DNA of 33,872 nt from a bacterium (GTDB lineage Bacteria > Babelota > Babeliae > Babelales > Vermiphilaceae), in contig DAOVGZ010000001.1 in NCBI GenBank assembly GCA_030672115.1, positions 1-33,872 on the forward strand. The letters are read 5' to 3'. This document shows positions 8,350-15,353 of the stretch, in pieces. Numbering within the stretch: position 1 is the stretch's first letter; each line of letters starts with the position of its first letter. Both the position numbers and the translations under genes were made by a program. A model generated the notes under the pieces. That model did no database searches. It saw nothing but the letters and a program-made list of their open reading frames with translations, and had not been told where the DNA came from.

Positions 8350-9099
8350 CTAATTATTTTTATCTGTTTTGCAAAACAAAGGAGAAGAGTTAGTAAATGA
8401 CGTTTTTTCAGCTGAAGAAAAAGTTTCTTTATTTTCAATTGGTTTTGTTTGAGCAAAAAAATCTTCTACTAGTTGTAGCATTTTTTTTCTACGGCTTGCA
8501 TTGTTTGCAAATTCTTGATCGCAGTCGATAACTAAAACAGGAATATTTTTATGCTCAGGAAGAAGGTTTCTTTTTTTTATTAAAAATTTTTCTAAACGAT
8601 CTTCTATTTGTTGAAAATAAGAAAGAGGAATTGTTTCTTCGCCTTCTCTGTTTCTTTTTTGTGTTCGTTGATAAGCAACTTCAGCGGATGTTTTTAAATA
8701 AATAAATCCTTGCGGATTTTTACATGAGTCTTTTACAAGATAATTAAACCAACGTTTATGTATTTCCCATTCTAATTTATCCATAAACCCTTGTTTGTAA
8801 CTATTGAGAGCAAAGCAGTAATAGCCAGAATAAATCGAACGTTCCATCACAACACGTTGATAAATATTTTTTTGTTCTTTTATATGTTCTTGGACTCTGC
8901 ACATAAGAGTGAACATTTCCATGGTGAATGCCCAGCGTGGTGTATCTTGATAAAAATTTGCAAGAAGAGATTGGCCATGCTTTTTGTTATTCCAAGCATC
9001 AAGAGGTTCGTCTACAATTTTAACGTTTGGAAGTTCTTGTCCAATGATTTGTAAGAAAGTTGTTTTTCCAGCACCAATGTTGCCTTCAATTATGTACAT
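8350..9099 (-). CDS. Deoxynucleoside kinase (dCK/dGK/TK2 family)
   Basis: Phosphorylates salvaged deoxynucleosides to monophosphates in the cytoplasm. The P-loop is GNIGAGKTT (6-14). Next come the substrate-site EPLDAW (31-36), the family's (D/E)RS motif as ERSIYSGYY (86-94), and an Arg-rich lid RTQKRNREGEE near residues 155-165. Length 249 is usual; the last 30 residues are a polar tail with no family match. The exact nucleoside cannot be told from sequence. This family is common in animals, nucleocytoplasmic large DNA viruses, Firmicutes and Mycoplasma; the wording here (IIEGNIGAGKTTFL) is close to the eukaryote/virus type, which fits a host-dependent salvage lifestyle. It lies 70 bases after alr on the same strand. 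Confidence 0.9.
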   Translation of the reverse strand: MYIIEGNIGAGKTTFLQIIGQELPNVKIVDEPLDAWNNKKHGQSLLANFYQDTPRWAFTMEMFTLMCRVQEHIKEQKNIYQRVVMERSIYSGYYCFALNSYKQGFMDKLEWEIHKRWFNYLVKDSCKNPQGFIYLKTSAEVAYQRTQKRNREGEETIPLSYFQQIEDRLEKFLIKKRNLLPEHKNIPVLVIDCDQEFANNASRRKKMLQLVEDFFAQTKPIENKETFSSAEKTSFTNSSPLFCKTDKNN

Positions 9100-9169
9100 A
9101 TCTTATTTCCAATGTGTAGAATGGTTCTCATGATTTTAGATGTCAACCAGATAAAGTGTAACACAGTTT

Positions 9170-10309
9170 TTATTGACTAGCTAACAAATTTCGTGGTATT
9201 TGCGCAGAAATACCGGTTGTTATTTCGCGTGGATTTTTACTAGAAAAGGTTGAAAGAAAGTCAGCGCGAATTTTTTGATGATTTCCAATAAGGGAAACTT
9301 CCATTCCAATTTTTATGTTTTTAATATTACTTACATCAATAGTTGTTGTATTCATACTTATTTTTCCAACAACCGGGGCATATTGCCCATTGACCATTAC
9401 AGATGCTTTATTTGAAAAAGCGCGTTGGTAACCCTCAAGGTAACCAACAGAAATAAAAGCGAGTACTGTTTTTTTTGTAGTTGTATAAGAAAGATCATAT
9501 CCAACAGATGTTCCTGCAGAAACTTTTTTTATAGCAAATATTCGTGACTTCCAGGTCAAAATAGGTACTAGTGTTGTTGCGGGGAATTGTTTGATAGTTT
9601 TTTTTTGAATATAGGTTGATGGCCAATAGCCATAAATGCTGATGCCAACTCTAAAAAAATTTCCAATAGATGCGTAGCTTTTAAGTGTTGCCGCAGAATT
9701 GCATGCATGCTGATAAGAAAAAGTTATATCGTTTTTTTTTAATTGAGAACAAAGATGTTGAAAAATTTTAATTTGTTTATTCGTAAAAAGCTGATTTTTT
9801 TTATGTGATTGAGCAAAGTGAGTAGATATACCTTTAATAGTTATAAATGGTAGTGTTAGAGCTTTTTTTATAAATGAAAATGCTTTATTTGGAGTAATTC
9901 CTAGTCTGCACAAGCCAGTATCAATTTTAATATGAATAGAGCAATTTTTTTGTAACTTTTTTCCGCAATTAGAAAGTTTCTGTAAAAAATCTTCATTATG
10001 AACAACAATATCGATATTTTTTTCAATAGCATATTCAGGATTATCATCTATATAGGCAAGAACAACTATTGGTTTTGTAATATAAGCATTTCTAAGATTT
10101 AGTGCGTCAGAAAGAGATGCAACGCAAAGATATTCAACGTTTTTATTTTTTTGGCAAACACGGCCTACTTCTAGCAGGCCGTGTCCATATGCGTTTCCTT
10201 TAATAACAGGAGCAAGGATATTTGGTCCAATAATCAATTTAAGTTGATTAAGATTGTGATCAAGTGCAGTTTTGTTTATTTCTACCCAGGTGTGCGGAGT
10301 ATGGACCAT
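9170..10309 (-). CDS. alr: Alanine racemase
   Basis: PLP-dependent enzyme that converts L- to D-alanine for peptidoglycan. The PLP lysine is K37 in PVIKGNAYGHG; the usual wording is VVKADAYGHG, so Ala-Asp is replaced by Gly-Asn. The other catalytic residue, the C-terminal tyrosine, lies in AGTSVGYDLSYTTT near residue 280. GKISMNTTTIDVS matches the family's GRISMDxxxVDV. At 379 residues it is full length. The ATG is 7 bases past the stop of the upstream gene with no Shine-Dalgarno sequence, suggesting translational coupling. With ftsQAZ and pgeF in the same window, it suggests the cell still makes some peptidoglycan. Confidence 0.93.
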   Translation of the reverse strand: MVHTPHTWVEINKTALDHNLNQLKLIIGPNILAPVIKGNAYGHGLLEVGRVCQKNKNVEYLCVASLSDALNLRNAYITKPIVVLAYIDDNPEYAIEKNIDIVVHNEDFLQKLSNCGKKLQKNCSIHIKIDTGLCRLGITPNKAFSFIKKALTLPFITIKGISTHFAQSHKKNQLFTNKQIKIFQHLCSQLKKNDITFSYQHACNSAATLKSYASIGNFFRVGISIYGYWPSTYIQKKTIKQFPATTLVPILTWKSRIFAIKKVSAGTSVGYDLSYTTTKKTVLAFISVGYLEGYQRAFSNKASVMVNGQYAPVVGKISMNTTTIDVSNIKNIKIGMEVSLIGNHQKIRADFLSTFSSKNPREITTGISAQIPRNLLASQ

Positions 10310-10316
10310 AAAAAAT

Positions 10317-10901
10317 TTATTTAATTAAAACGTTTAGTTTTTTAGATTCTTTTTTTTTCTGAATTTGTTTTGGAACGATAACAAAAAGCGTTTTATCTTT
10401 GTACTCTACGTGTGCTTTTTTAAAATTTAAAATAGAATCTATCGTTGTTCCTTGTTGTGTAGTGCTACGAGATTCATATTTTTGATAACTATTATTTTCT
10501 TTTTTTTCTTCTTGTGCTGCCTGTCTTGTTGCATACGACAAGTATTTGTTGTCTTTATCATATCCAATAATAATTTCTAAATTTTTTTCTGGAATAGTTA
10601 TTGTCAAACGATTAGGTTCAAGGTCGGCATCAAAATTTTTTACGTTTTTTCCTACAAGAAACTGTAAAACAAGTTCTATATCTTTTTGTACTAAATGAAC
10701 GGCATTAGTTTTTTTGTTTTTTTTATCATTTTTAAACCAATTTTCAGAAAACGTTTCATCAATATTTTTTTTCATCGCCTGCATCTGATGCTCCATGGCA
10801 GAAAAGTTTTTTTTGATGCGTTGCTCAAAAGAGTTTTGACATAAAATAGTGCCGCTCAGTACCATTGCTCCACATGCAATTATTCCTGTTTTTTTTATCA
10901 T
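10317..10901 (-). CDS. Exported protein, possibly Hsp20-like
   Basis: 194 residues with a signal peptide (MIKKTGIIACGAMVLSGTIL then CQNS); the Ser-Gly-Thr-Ile-Leu-Cys stretch is not a classic lipobox, so the protein may be free or lipid-anchored. Residues about 90-194 resemble the alpha-crystallin domain of small heat-shock proteins: FDADLEPNRLTITIPEKN early and AHVEYKDKTLFVIVPK followed by a Lys-rich tail with LNVLI at the end, similar to the sHSP pattern GVLTVTVPK plus a C-terminal I-x-I/V motif. The match is by eye and weak in the middle, where a long Gln/Ser/Thr-rich loop is inserted. A periplasmic holdase role is inferred. The start has a good AAGGAAAC site. First gene of the likely operon with alr and the kinase. 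Confidence 0.6.
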   Translation of the reverse strand: MIKKTGIIACGAMVLSGTILCQNSFEQRIKKNFSAMEHQMQAMKKNIDETFSENWFKNDKKNKKTNAVHLVQKDIELVLQFLVGKNVKNFDADLEPNRLTITIPEKNLEIIIGYDKDNKYLSYATRQAAQEEKKENNSYQKYESRSTTQQGTTIDSILNFKKAHVEYKDKTLFVIVPKQIQKKKESKKLNVLIK

Positions 10902-11019
10902 AATCGTTTCCTTATTTTAAAAGGGTTGATCGATTAAACACAACAAGGGTAAGTATACAGAAATATGTTTTTTTTGTGCAAGACGCTATTTTTGGTTAAA
11001 AGAAAAGTTTTTTATTCAA

Positions 11020-11046
11020 AAAATCCCAGGATTTTAAACCCTGGGA
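11020..11046 (-). terminator. Rho-independent terminator
   Basis: Stem TCCCAGG (11024-11030) with CCTGGGA (11040-11046), loop of nine; reading on the minus strand the stem is followed by ATTTTTTG. It terminates the small secreted-protein gene at 11089-11646. Confidence 0.75.
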
Positions 11047-11088
11047 AGAAAATTATTTTAATTTATTTAGAACTTTTGAATTTGTGTA

Positions 11089-11646
11089 TTATTTTTTTAA
11101 AAATCGGTTTAATACTTCTATTCCTGAATAGGTGGTTATCTTTGTAGGGGAATAAACAAACTTCAGATTGCTGTTATTTAATAAACTTTCAAGTTCTTGT
11201 TTTTTTTTATATAGCGCTGAAAGTAAGTTTTCTTTTTTTTGTATTGCTTTTTTAGATAGTTCTTTAACAAAAGGATTATTTTCTATTATTGTTTGTATCA
11301 TCCGTTCACTTAAGCAATAGCGAGTTGTTATGTTATAAAGATCTTTAGGAAGATCTTGTTTTGCTACGTTTGCTATTTTCCAAAACTCATCATAATTTTT
11401 AGCATTCTTGAGGCTGGTCATCGTTGTCATTCCTTTTTTGAAAAGATTATTATCAGAAGTTATATTGTTAAATTTTATAATTAAAGGATTTAATATTTCA
11501 TGGTTTGATTCGAAATTTTTAGTTAAGGAATCTAAAACATCAATTTTTTTTTGTATACTTGTAATTTCTTTACCCATTCCATAGCAACTTCCTGCAATCG
11601 CAGTAACACAAAATAGTATTCGTAGAGTAAATTGTTTAGTTATCAT
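11089..11646 (-). CDS. Small secreted helical protein, unknown function
   Basis: 185 residues, no recognised family. Residues 1-24 (MITKQFTLRILFCVTAIAGS then CYG) form a signal peptide; the Ala-Gly-Ser-Cys could be a weak lipobox, though the -3 Leu is missing. The rest is Lys/Asn/Leu-rich and looks alpha-helical with heptad-like spacing near 30-60 and 130-160. GAAGG lies nine bases before the ATG. A minus-strand promoter with TTGACA (11743-11738), 17-base spacer and TACTTT is plausible. It is divergent from rlmB and has its own terminator, so it is a single-gene transcript. Confidence 0.65.
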   Translation of the reverse strand: MITKQFTLRILFCVTAIAGSCYGMGKEITSIQKKIDVLDSLTKNFESNHEILNPLIIKFNNITSDNNLFKKGMTTMTSLKNAKNYDEFWKIANVAKQDLPKDLYNITTRYCLSERMIQTIIENNPFVKELSKKAIQKKENLLSALYKKKQELESLLNNSNLKFVYSPTKITTYSGIEVLNRFLKK

Positions 11647-11677
11647 TTGAAGCCTTCAAGGTTTTTTAATCGATTAT

Positions 11678-11701
11678 GCCTTTAATTAAAGGCTTTTTTT
11701 T
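11678..11701 (+). terminator. Orphan terminator-like hairpin upstream of rlmB
   Basis: GCCTTTAATTAAAGGC (11678-11693) is a perfect 16-base palindrome followed by eight T on the plus strand only. No plus-strand gene lies upstream within 700 bases; the nearest gene reads the other way. It may end antisense transcription, or act as an attenuator if a promoter lies before it. Confidence 0.5.
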
Positions 11702-11791
11702 AATTATATACTTTCAAAGTAAGTGTAGATTTAAGAGTTGTCAAAAGGGTTAGGCCTTAGAAAAAGGGTTTTTTTGTGTTAATATAAAAAT

Positions 11792-12529
11792 ATGAATAAA
11801 AAAAATAAAAAACTAGAGGGTGAACTCATATTTGGTGTTCATCCATTACTTGAGTGTTTACGAGCTCGTCGTAGAAAGGTTATATCGATCTACACGACTA
11901 AACCTACTCCAAAATCTTTTGCTTTAATCGAGCGAGAAATGCCCAAGTATAAAATACCTATTCAGTATGTTTCCCGTGATATTTTGCAAAAAATGGCTGG
12001 ATCAACTGATCACCAGGGGATTGTTTCTTGGGTTAGGACCTTTCCTTTTAGGAAAAAGGTTTTTGACTCTCAAAAACAAAAATTTATTGTCATGCTTGAT
12101 GGAATACAAGATCCACGCAATGTTGGTGCGATTATTCGTTCTGCCTATTGCGCAGGTGCTCAAGGCGTTGTTTTGTGTAAAAAAGGTGCTTCTCCGCTCA
12201 GTGCTGTAGCTCTAAAAGCTTCAGCTGGCCTTGCAGAGCACATGGAAATCTTACTAGCTCCTTCTTCTGAATGGGCAGCACAAACGCTTAAGGAAGCTGG
12301 TTATAATCTTTATATGGCTGTATTTAATGGTAAATCGGCTATAAAAGTAGAGTATAAAGAACCTCTTTGTTTAGTTATCGGTAATGAGGCCATTGGTGTA
12401 ACCAAAGGAATTATGCGAATGGGTACTAATGTTACTCTTCCTCAGCGATCAGATGGAATTTCTTACAATGCTTCTGTAGCTGCAGGTATTTTACTGTTCC
12501 ATATCGGAGTACAAAGCGGCCGAATATAA
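11792..12529 (+). CDS. rlmB: 23S rRNA/tRNA 2'-O-methyltransferase, TrmH/SpoU family (RlmB type)
   Basis: Methylates a ribose 2'-hydroxyl using SAM, most likely G2251 of 23S rRNA if truly RlmB. An N-terminal substrate-binding domain begins IFGVHPLLECLRARRRKV. The knotted SPOUT domain holds motif 1 as LDGIQDPRNVGAIIRSAY (about 108-125), motif 2 as LVIGNEAIGV (about 193-202) and motif 3 as LPQRSDGISYNASVAAGIL (about 215-233). Length 245 is typical of RlmB. The ATG lacks a clear Shine-Dalgarno sequence. Assignment to RlmB rather than another TrmH paralogue rests on the N-terminal domain and is less certain than the family. Confidence 0.9.
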   Translation: MNKKNKKLEGELIFGVHPLLECLRARRRKVISIYTTKPTPKSFALIEREMPKYKIPIQYVSRDILQKMAGSTDHQGIVSWVRTFPFRKKVFDSQKQKFIVMLDGIQDPRNVGAIIRSAYCAGAQGVVLCKKGASPLSAVALKASAGLAEHMEILLAPSSEWAAQTLKEAGYNLYMAVFNGKSAIKVEYKEPLCLVIGNEAIGVTKGIMRMGTNVTLPQRSDGISYNASVAAGILLFHIGVQSGRI

Positions 12530-12540
12530 ATTTGAATTTA

Positions 12541-12588
12541 AAAAAAAGCCCTCAATAAAAGATTTATACTTTTATTGAGGGCTTTTTA
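12541..12588. terminator. Bidirectional rho-independent terminator
   Basis: A perfect 14-bp stem: AGCCCTCAATAAAA (12547-12560) pairs with TTTTATTGAGGGCT (12570-12583), loop of nine, with A-run before and T-run after. It serves rlmB and the converging small gene. Confidence 0.9.
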
Positions 12589-12611
12589 ATGTCTAAAATT
12601 TTTAAATAATT

Positions 12612-12937
12612 TTAATTTTGTAGGTTTCTATCTAGTCTTTTTTTAAATTTTGTCATTGTTGCAGATTTAATTTCTTTGTTTCTAGCTTCAATTGAAAGAT
12701 TTTTAAAATCAGGGTCATCAGATATTGTTTGTCCGAGTAACTGTGTTTTTTCATTAATTTTATTAAATACATTCATAGCCGTATACATTGAAAGCAATTT
12801 ATAGGTTAGCAAAACATTGTTTGCAAATTTTCTTGTTGTAGCGCTTACTGTATGTTCTTTTTCCATAGCCATACTGTTATAGCTTGTCACTATGCCTGCT
12901 ATAGCAATAAAACTATCATTATTTTTTTATTTTCCAT
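12612..12937 (-). pseudogene. Small secreted-protein gene with a frameshifted signal peptide
   Basis: From the ATG at 12937 the frame reads MENKKIMIVLLL and stops at 12901-12899. The neighbouring gene has TTATTCGCTATCGC where this copy has TTATTGCTATAGC: one base is missing. Restoring it gives MENKKIMIVL-x-AIAGIVTSYN followed by SMAMEKE and then the 92-residue open frame to 12612. The mature part (TVSATTRKFANNVLLTYKLL onward) is a short helical protein without a known family. An internal GTG at 12890 could still start a cytosolic form without the signal peptide, but no Shine-Dalgarno sequence precedes it. Either a young pseudogene, a phase-off allele or a sequencing error. It lies 25 bases after the next gene on the same strand. 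Confidence 0.6.
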
Positions 12938-12962
12938 AATATTCTCCATTATTAATATGAAA

Positions 12963-13241
12963 TTAGTTAAGTGATTCTCTCATTAGTTTTACAATTTTTG
13001 TTTTTTGGGCTGCATATTTATTTAGTAGGATTATATTTTGAGATTCATCATCCTGGTCAGATGCATGATAATCATCATCATAGACATAATCTTCATCATC
13101 AGAGATAGAATCTTCATCATTAGCACTGGTAGGTATGTTTTGTGTTAGTTCGCTTGGTTTTTTTTTCATAGCTATGCTGTTATAGCTCGTCACCATGCTT
13201 GCGATAGCGAATAAAACTATCATTATTTTTTTATTTTTCAT
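12963..13241 (-). CDS. Small acidic secreted protein
   Basis: 92 residues. Signal peptide MKNKKIMIVLFAIASMVTSY with probable cleavage near NSIA-M. The mature part has an Asp/Glu stretch (about 43-66: DEDSISDDEDY, then DDDY and DQDDES) and a basic end. No family recognised. AAAGGAAAAC precedes the ATG. Its signal peptide and ribosome-binding region are nearly identical to those of the frameshifted neighbour at 12612-12937, but the mature parts are unrelated. It is divergent from the glucokinase gene. Confidence 0.6.
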   Translation of the reverse strand: MKNKKIMIVLFAIASMVTSYNSIAMKKKPSELTQNIPTSANDEDSISDDEDYVYDDDYHASDQDDESQNIILLNKYAAQKTKIVKLMRESLN

Positions 13242-13314
13242 AATGTTTTCCTTTGTTAATATGAAAATTGTTATTTTTTTAACTTATTTTCACCGTAAAC
13301 TAGTTTTTTGAAGG

Positions 13315-13346
13315 TGTCAAAAGGGTATAAAGCTTAAAATAAAGGG
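13315..13346 (-). promoter_or_regulatory. Shared CCCTTT..ACCCTTTTGACA element
   Basis: On the minus strand ACCCTTTTGACA (13326-13315) provides a consensus -35 (TTGACA), preceded 14 bases further upstream by AACCCTTT. The same arrangement occurs at 11739-11768 (ACCCTTTTGACA with AACCCTTTTT upstream, spacing 13). Both copies lie in divergent intergenic regions, before a small secreted-protein gene on one side and rlmB or glk on the other. On the plus strand the right half (AAAGGG, 13341-13346) sits where a Shine-Dalgarno sequence for the GTG at 13352 would be. Confidence 0.4.
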
Positions 13347-13351
13347 TTTTT

Positions 13352-14467
13352 GTGAAGATTTATTTTTGTTTTTTAATCATATTGTTCTCGTATTCCTCTG
13401 CTTTTTCATACAAATTAAAAGAATCTGTTTATGATCAATCTGTTTTTGTATCTGGAGAATGCATTTTAGGGGTTGATATAGGTGGGACAAATAGTGATTT
13501 TGGTTTTTTTAGTGTTCAAAATGAAAAACCGGTACTTCTTGTTTCTTTTCGTGAACAAACAAAAAATATTTCAGATTTTATAGATATTTTAAAAGTTGTT
13601 TTAAGCACGGCATACGCAAAGTATGGTATTACGGTTAGTCGCTGTTGTATTGGTGCCCCTGGAAAACGGTCAGAAAAAAAAGATTTTTCTAATGGGGGAA
13701 AAGCAAAATTTGTAATTGATGCAAAAAAAATAAAAGAACAAACAGGTTTAAAAACTGTTTATGTGTTAAATGATTTTGAAATTGTTGGATATGGTTTAGA
13801 TTTTATTGCGCCTGAAGATATTGTTGAAATAAACAAAGGGACTCCATGGAAAAATTCGCCTAAGGTTTTTGTTGGTGCTGGTACTGGCGTTGGAGTTTCT
13901 TATATGTTGTGGGATGAACATACTCAAAAATATAATGCTTTATTTTCAGAGCTTGCTTGTACTGAATTTTCTCCTCGAGATAAAAAAGAACTTGCTTTTG
14001 CTCAGCAAGCAAAGCATCCGTTTATGGATGTTATGCTTTGGACTCATGCCTTGGGCGGTAATATTGGTGCATGGGGTTTGCGAAAATTTTTGATCAAAAG
14101 AAAATATAAAAAACTTGTTCCCGATTATAAACATTTTAATGGAAGAAAAACGTTTGCAACATATTATAGTGACTCTTTTTCTAGACGTGCTGTTGATAAA
14201 TACATAGAGTTGTATGCTCGTTTTGTCCGTATTGCTTGTAAAGCAATTAATCCAATGGGTGGTGTGTATATTGTTGGTGGTATTGCAGCAAAACAATGGC
14301 AGCATTTTGTTCAAGGAAATTTTTTACAGACATTTACGGGAGATAGAAATTCTCATGTTTATACATATTTTTCTCAAATTCCTGTCTATCTTGTAAAAGA
14401 TTTAAATATCAATCTTTATGGCGCTGTTCAATACCTTTTATATGAATTGGAAAAAGTTGCAAATTAA
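13352..14467 (+). CDS. glk: Glucokinase (Glk family) with N-terminal signal peptide
   Basis: Phosphorylates glucose with ATP. Family motifs: phosphate-1 LGVDIGGTNSDFG (39-51), catalytic Asp in VLNDFEIVGYG (D141, equal to E. coli Asp100), phosphate-2 VGAGTGVGVSYM (174-185) and GGNIGAWG later. Length 371 exceeds the usual 320. The extra N-terminus, residues 1-20 (MKIYFCFLIILFSYSSAFSY), looks like a Sec signal peptide with cleavage near AFS. The GTG start at 13352 follows AAAGGG; there is no in-frame ATG before the kinase domain, so the hydrophobic leader appears genuine. An exported ATP-dependent kinase is unexpected; it may be membrane-anchored or released towards the host (inference). There is no clear terminator before ftsQ. 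Confidence 0.85.
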   Translation: MKIYFCFLIILFSYSSAFSYKLKESVYDQSVFVSGECILGVDIGGTNSDFGFFSVQNEKPVLLVSFREQTKNISDFIDILKVVLSTAYAKYGITVSRCCIGAPGKRSEKKDFSNGGKAKFVIDAKKIKEQTGLKTVYVLNDFEIVGYGLDFIAPEDIVEINKGTPWKNSPKVFVGAGTGVGVSYMLWDEHTQKYNALFSELACTEFSPRDKKELAFAQQAKHPFMDVMLWTHALGGNIGAWGLRKFLIKRKYKKLVPDYKHFNGRKTFATYYSDSFSRRAVDKYIELYARFVRIACKAINPMGGVYIVGGIAAKQWQHFVQGNFLQTFTGDRNSHVYTYFSQIPVYLVKDLNINLYGAVQYLLYELEKVAN

Positions 14468-14487
14468 AACCTAAAGAATAACAACCA

Positions 14488-14517
14488 TTGACTATGATCC
14501 CAAAAAATATGTATGAA
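14488..14517 (+). promoter_or_regulatory. Putative promoter of the ftsQAZ operon
   Basis: TTGACT (14488-14493), 18-base spacer, TATGAA (14512-14517), about 57 bases before the ftsQ ATG. The -35 differs from consensus by one base. Confidence 0.45.
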
Positions 14518-14573
14518 AAGAGAGAAGGTTTTTAAGGGGTACAGCAAGAACGCTCGACTTTAGGGGGAAGAGC

Positions 14574-15353
14574 ATGAAGGGGTTTTCAAGGGGCATCCGC
14601 GTAGCTATTGTATTTTTTTTATGTGGGACATTTTTTTTATTGATGCGCCCTTTTATAGTATCATTTTTTTGTATTGATCGTTGTAGTGTTCAGTTTGTTG
14701 GACAGTTTAATTCTGATCAAAAAAAATCTATAGAATCATTTATTGCTAAAAATAATAGCTGTTTGAATAGTTCTTTAAGTGTTGCTGTAAAAAAAATAAA
14801 AAAACGTTTTCCGTCTGTAAAAAAAGTTGAGCTTTTTTCTAATGCTCAAGGAATTACAACTGCTTCTATTGAAAGTGAAAAACCGCTTTTAAAAATAAAT
14901 GAACATTTTATTTTGGTAGATAATGGGATGCTTTTACAGCAGAAATTATTTGATCAAAATTATATTAAAGATCTTAAACATTTAAATTTTTTAAATAGTG
15001 ATTTTATATCTGAAACTTTTGATTTTGATGATATGAACAATGAGTATGTTGGTAAAATGCCAGGTATTTTTTTAAAAACAGCGTTACATATTCCGTCCTT
15101 TCTTTTTCAAAAATATAAAATTACATGTAAAAGTTCATCAAAATGGTTGCTGCAAGATAAAACTCAGAAAAACTTTTTTATTTTATGGAATGAGTCAAAA
15201 ATTCCAAATGAATCAATATTGAATGTATGTAATGAAATACAAAAAAACCTGGTTTCTCGAAAAAAGTTTTTAGGAAAAAAAGTTCGTGATTGGGTTGCAG
15301 ATGTGAGGTTTGAAGATCAGATTATTTTATTTGCGAAAGCAGGGGGGCAGTGA
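14574..15353 (+). CDS. ftsQ: Cell division protein FtsQ/DivIB-like
   Basis: 259-residue bitopic membrane protein: a short basic N-terminus, one TM helix (about 9-31), then a POTRA-like domain (CSVQFVGQFN to about residue 105, including FPSVKKVELFSNAQG and ASIESEKPLLKIN) and a C-terminal beta domain. Sequence identity to known FtsQ is low; the call rests on topology, the POTRA-like pattern and position immediately before ftsA. In other bacteria FtsQ links early and late divisome proteins in the periplasm. A strong AGGGGGAAG lies before the ATG. Its TGA overlaps the ftsA ATG (TGATG), indicating translational coupling. Confidence 0.75.
   Translation: MKGFSRGIRVAIVFFLCGTFFLLMRPFIVSFFCIDRCSVQFVGQFNSDQKKSIESFIAKNNSCLNSSLSVAVKKIKKRFPSVKKVELFSNAQGITTASIESEKPLLKINEHFILVDNGMLLQQKLFDQNYIKDLKHLNFLNSDFISETFDFDDMNNEYVGKMPGIFLKTALHIPSFLFQKYKITCKSSSKWLLQDKTQKNFFILWNESKIPNESILNVCNEIQKNLVSRKKFLGKKVRDWVADVRFEDQIILFAKAGGQ

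Noticed and set aside
10965..11147. 60-codon plus-strand frame
   Set aside because: Crosses the minus-strand terminator and the end of the secreted-protein gene; Phe/Leu-rich from T-runs; no ribosome-binding site.
13946..14314. 122-codon minus-strand frame inside glucokinase
   Set aside because: Lies wholly opposite a well-conserved gene, no ribosome-binding site, composition unlike a protein.
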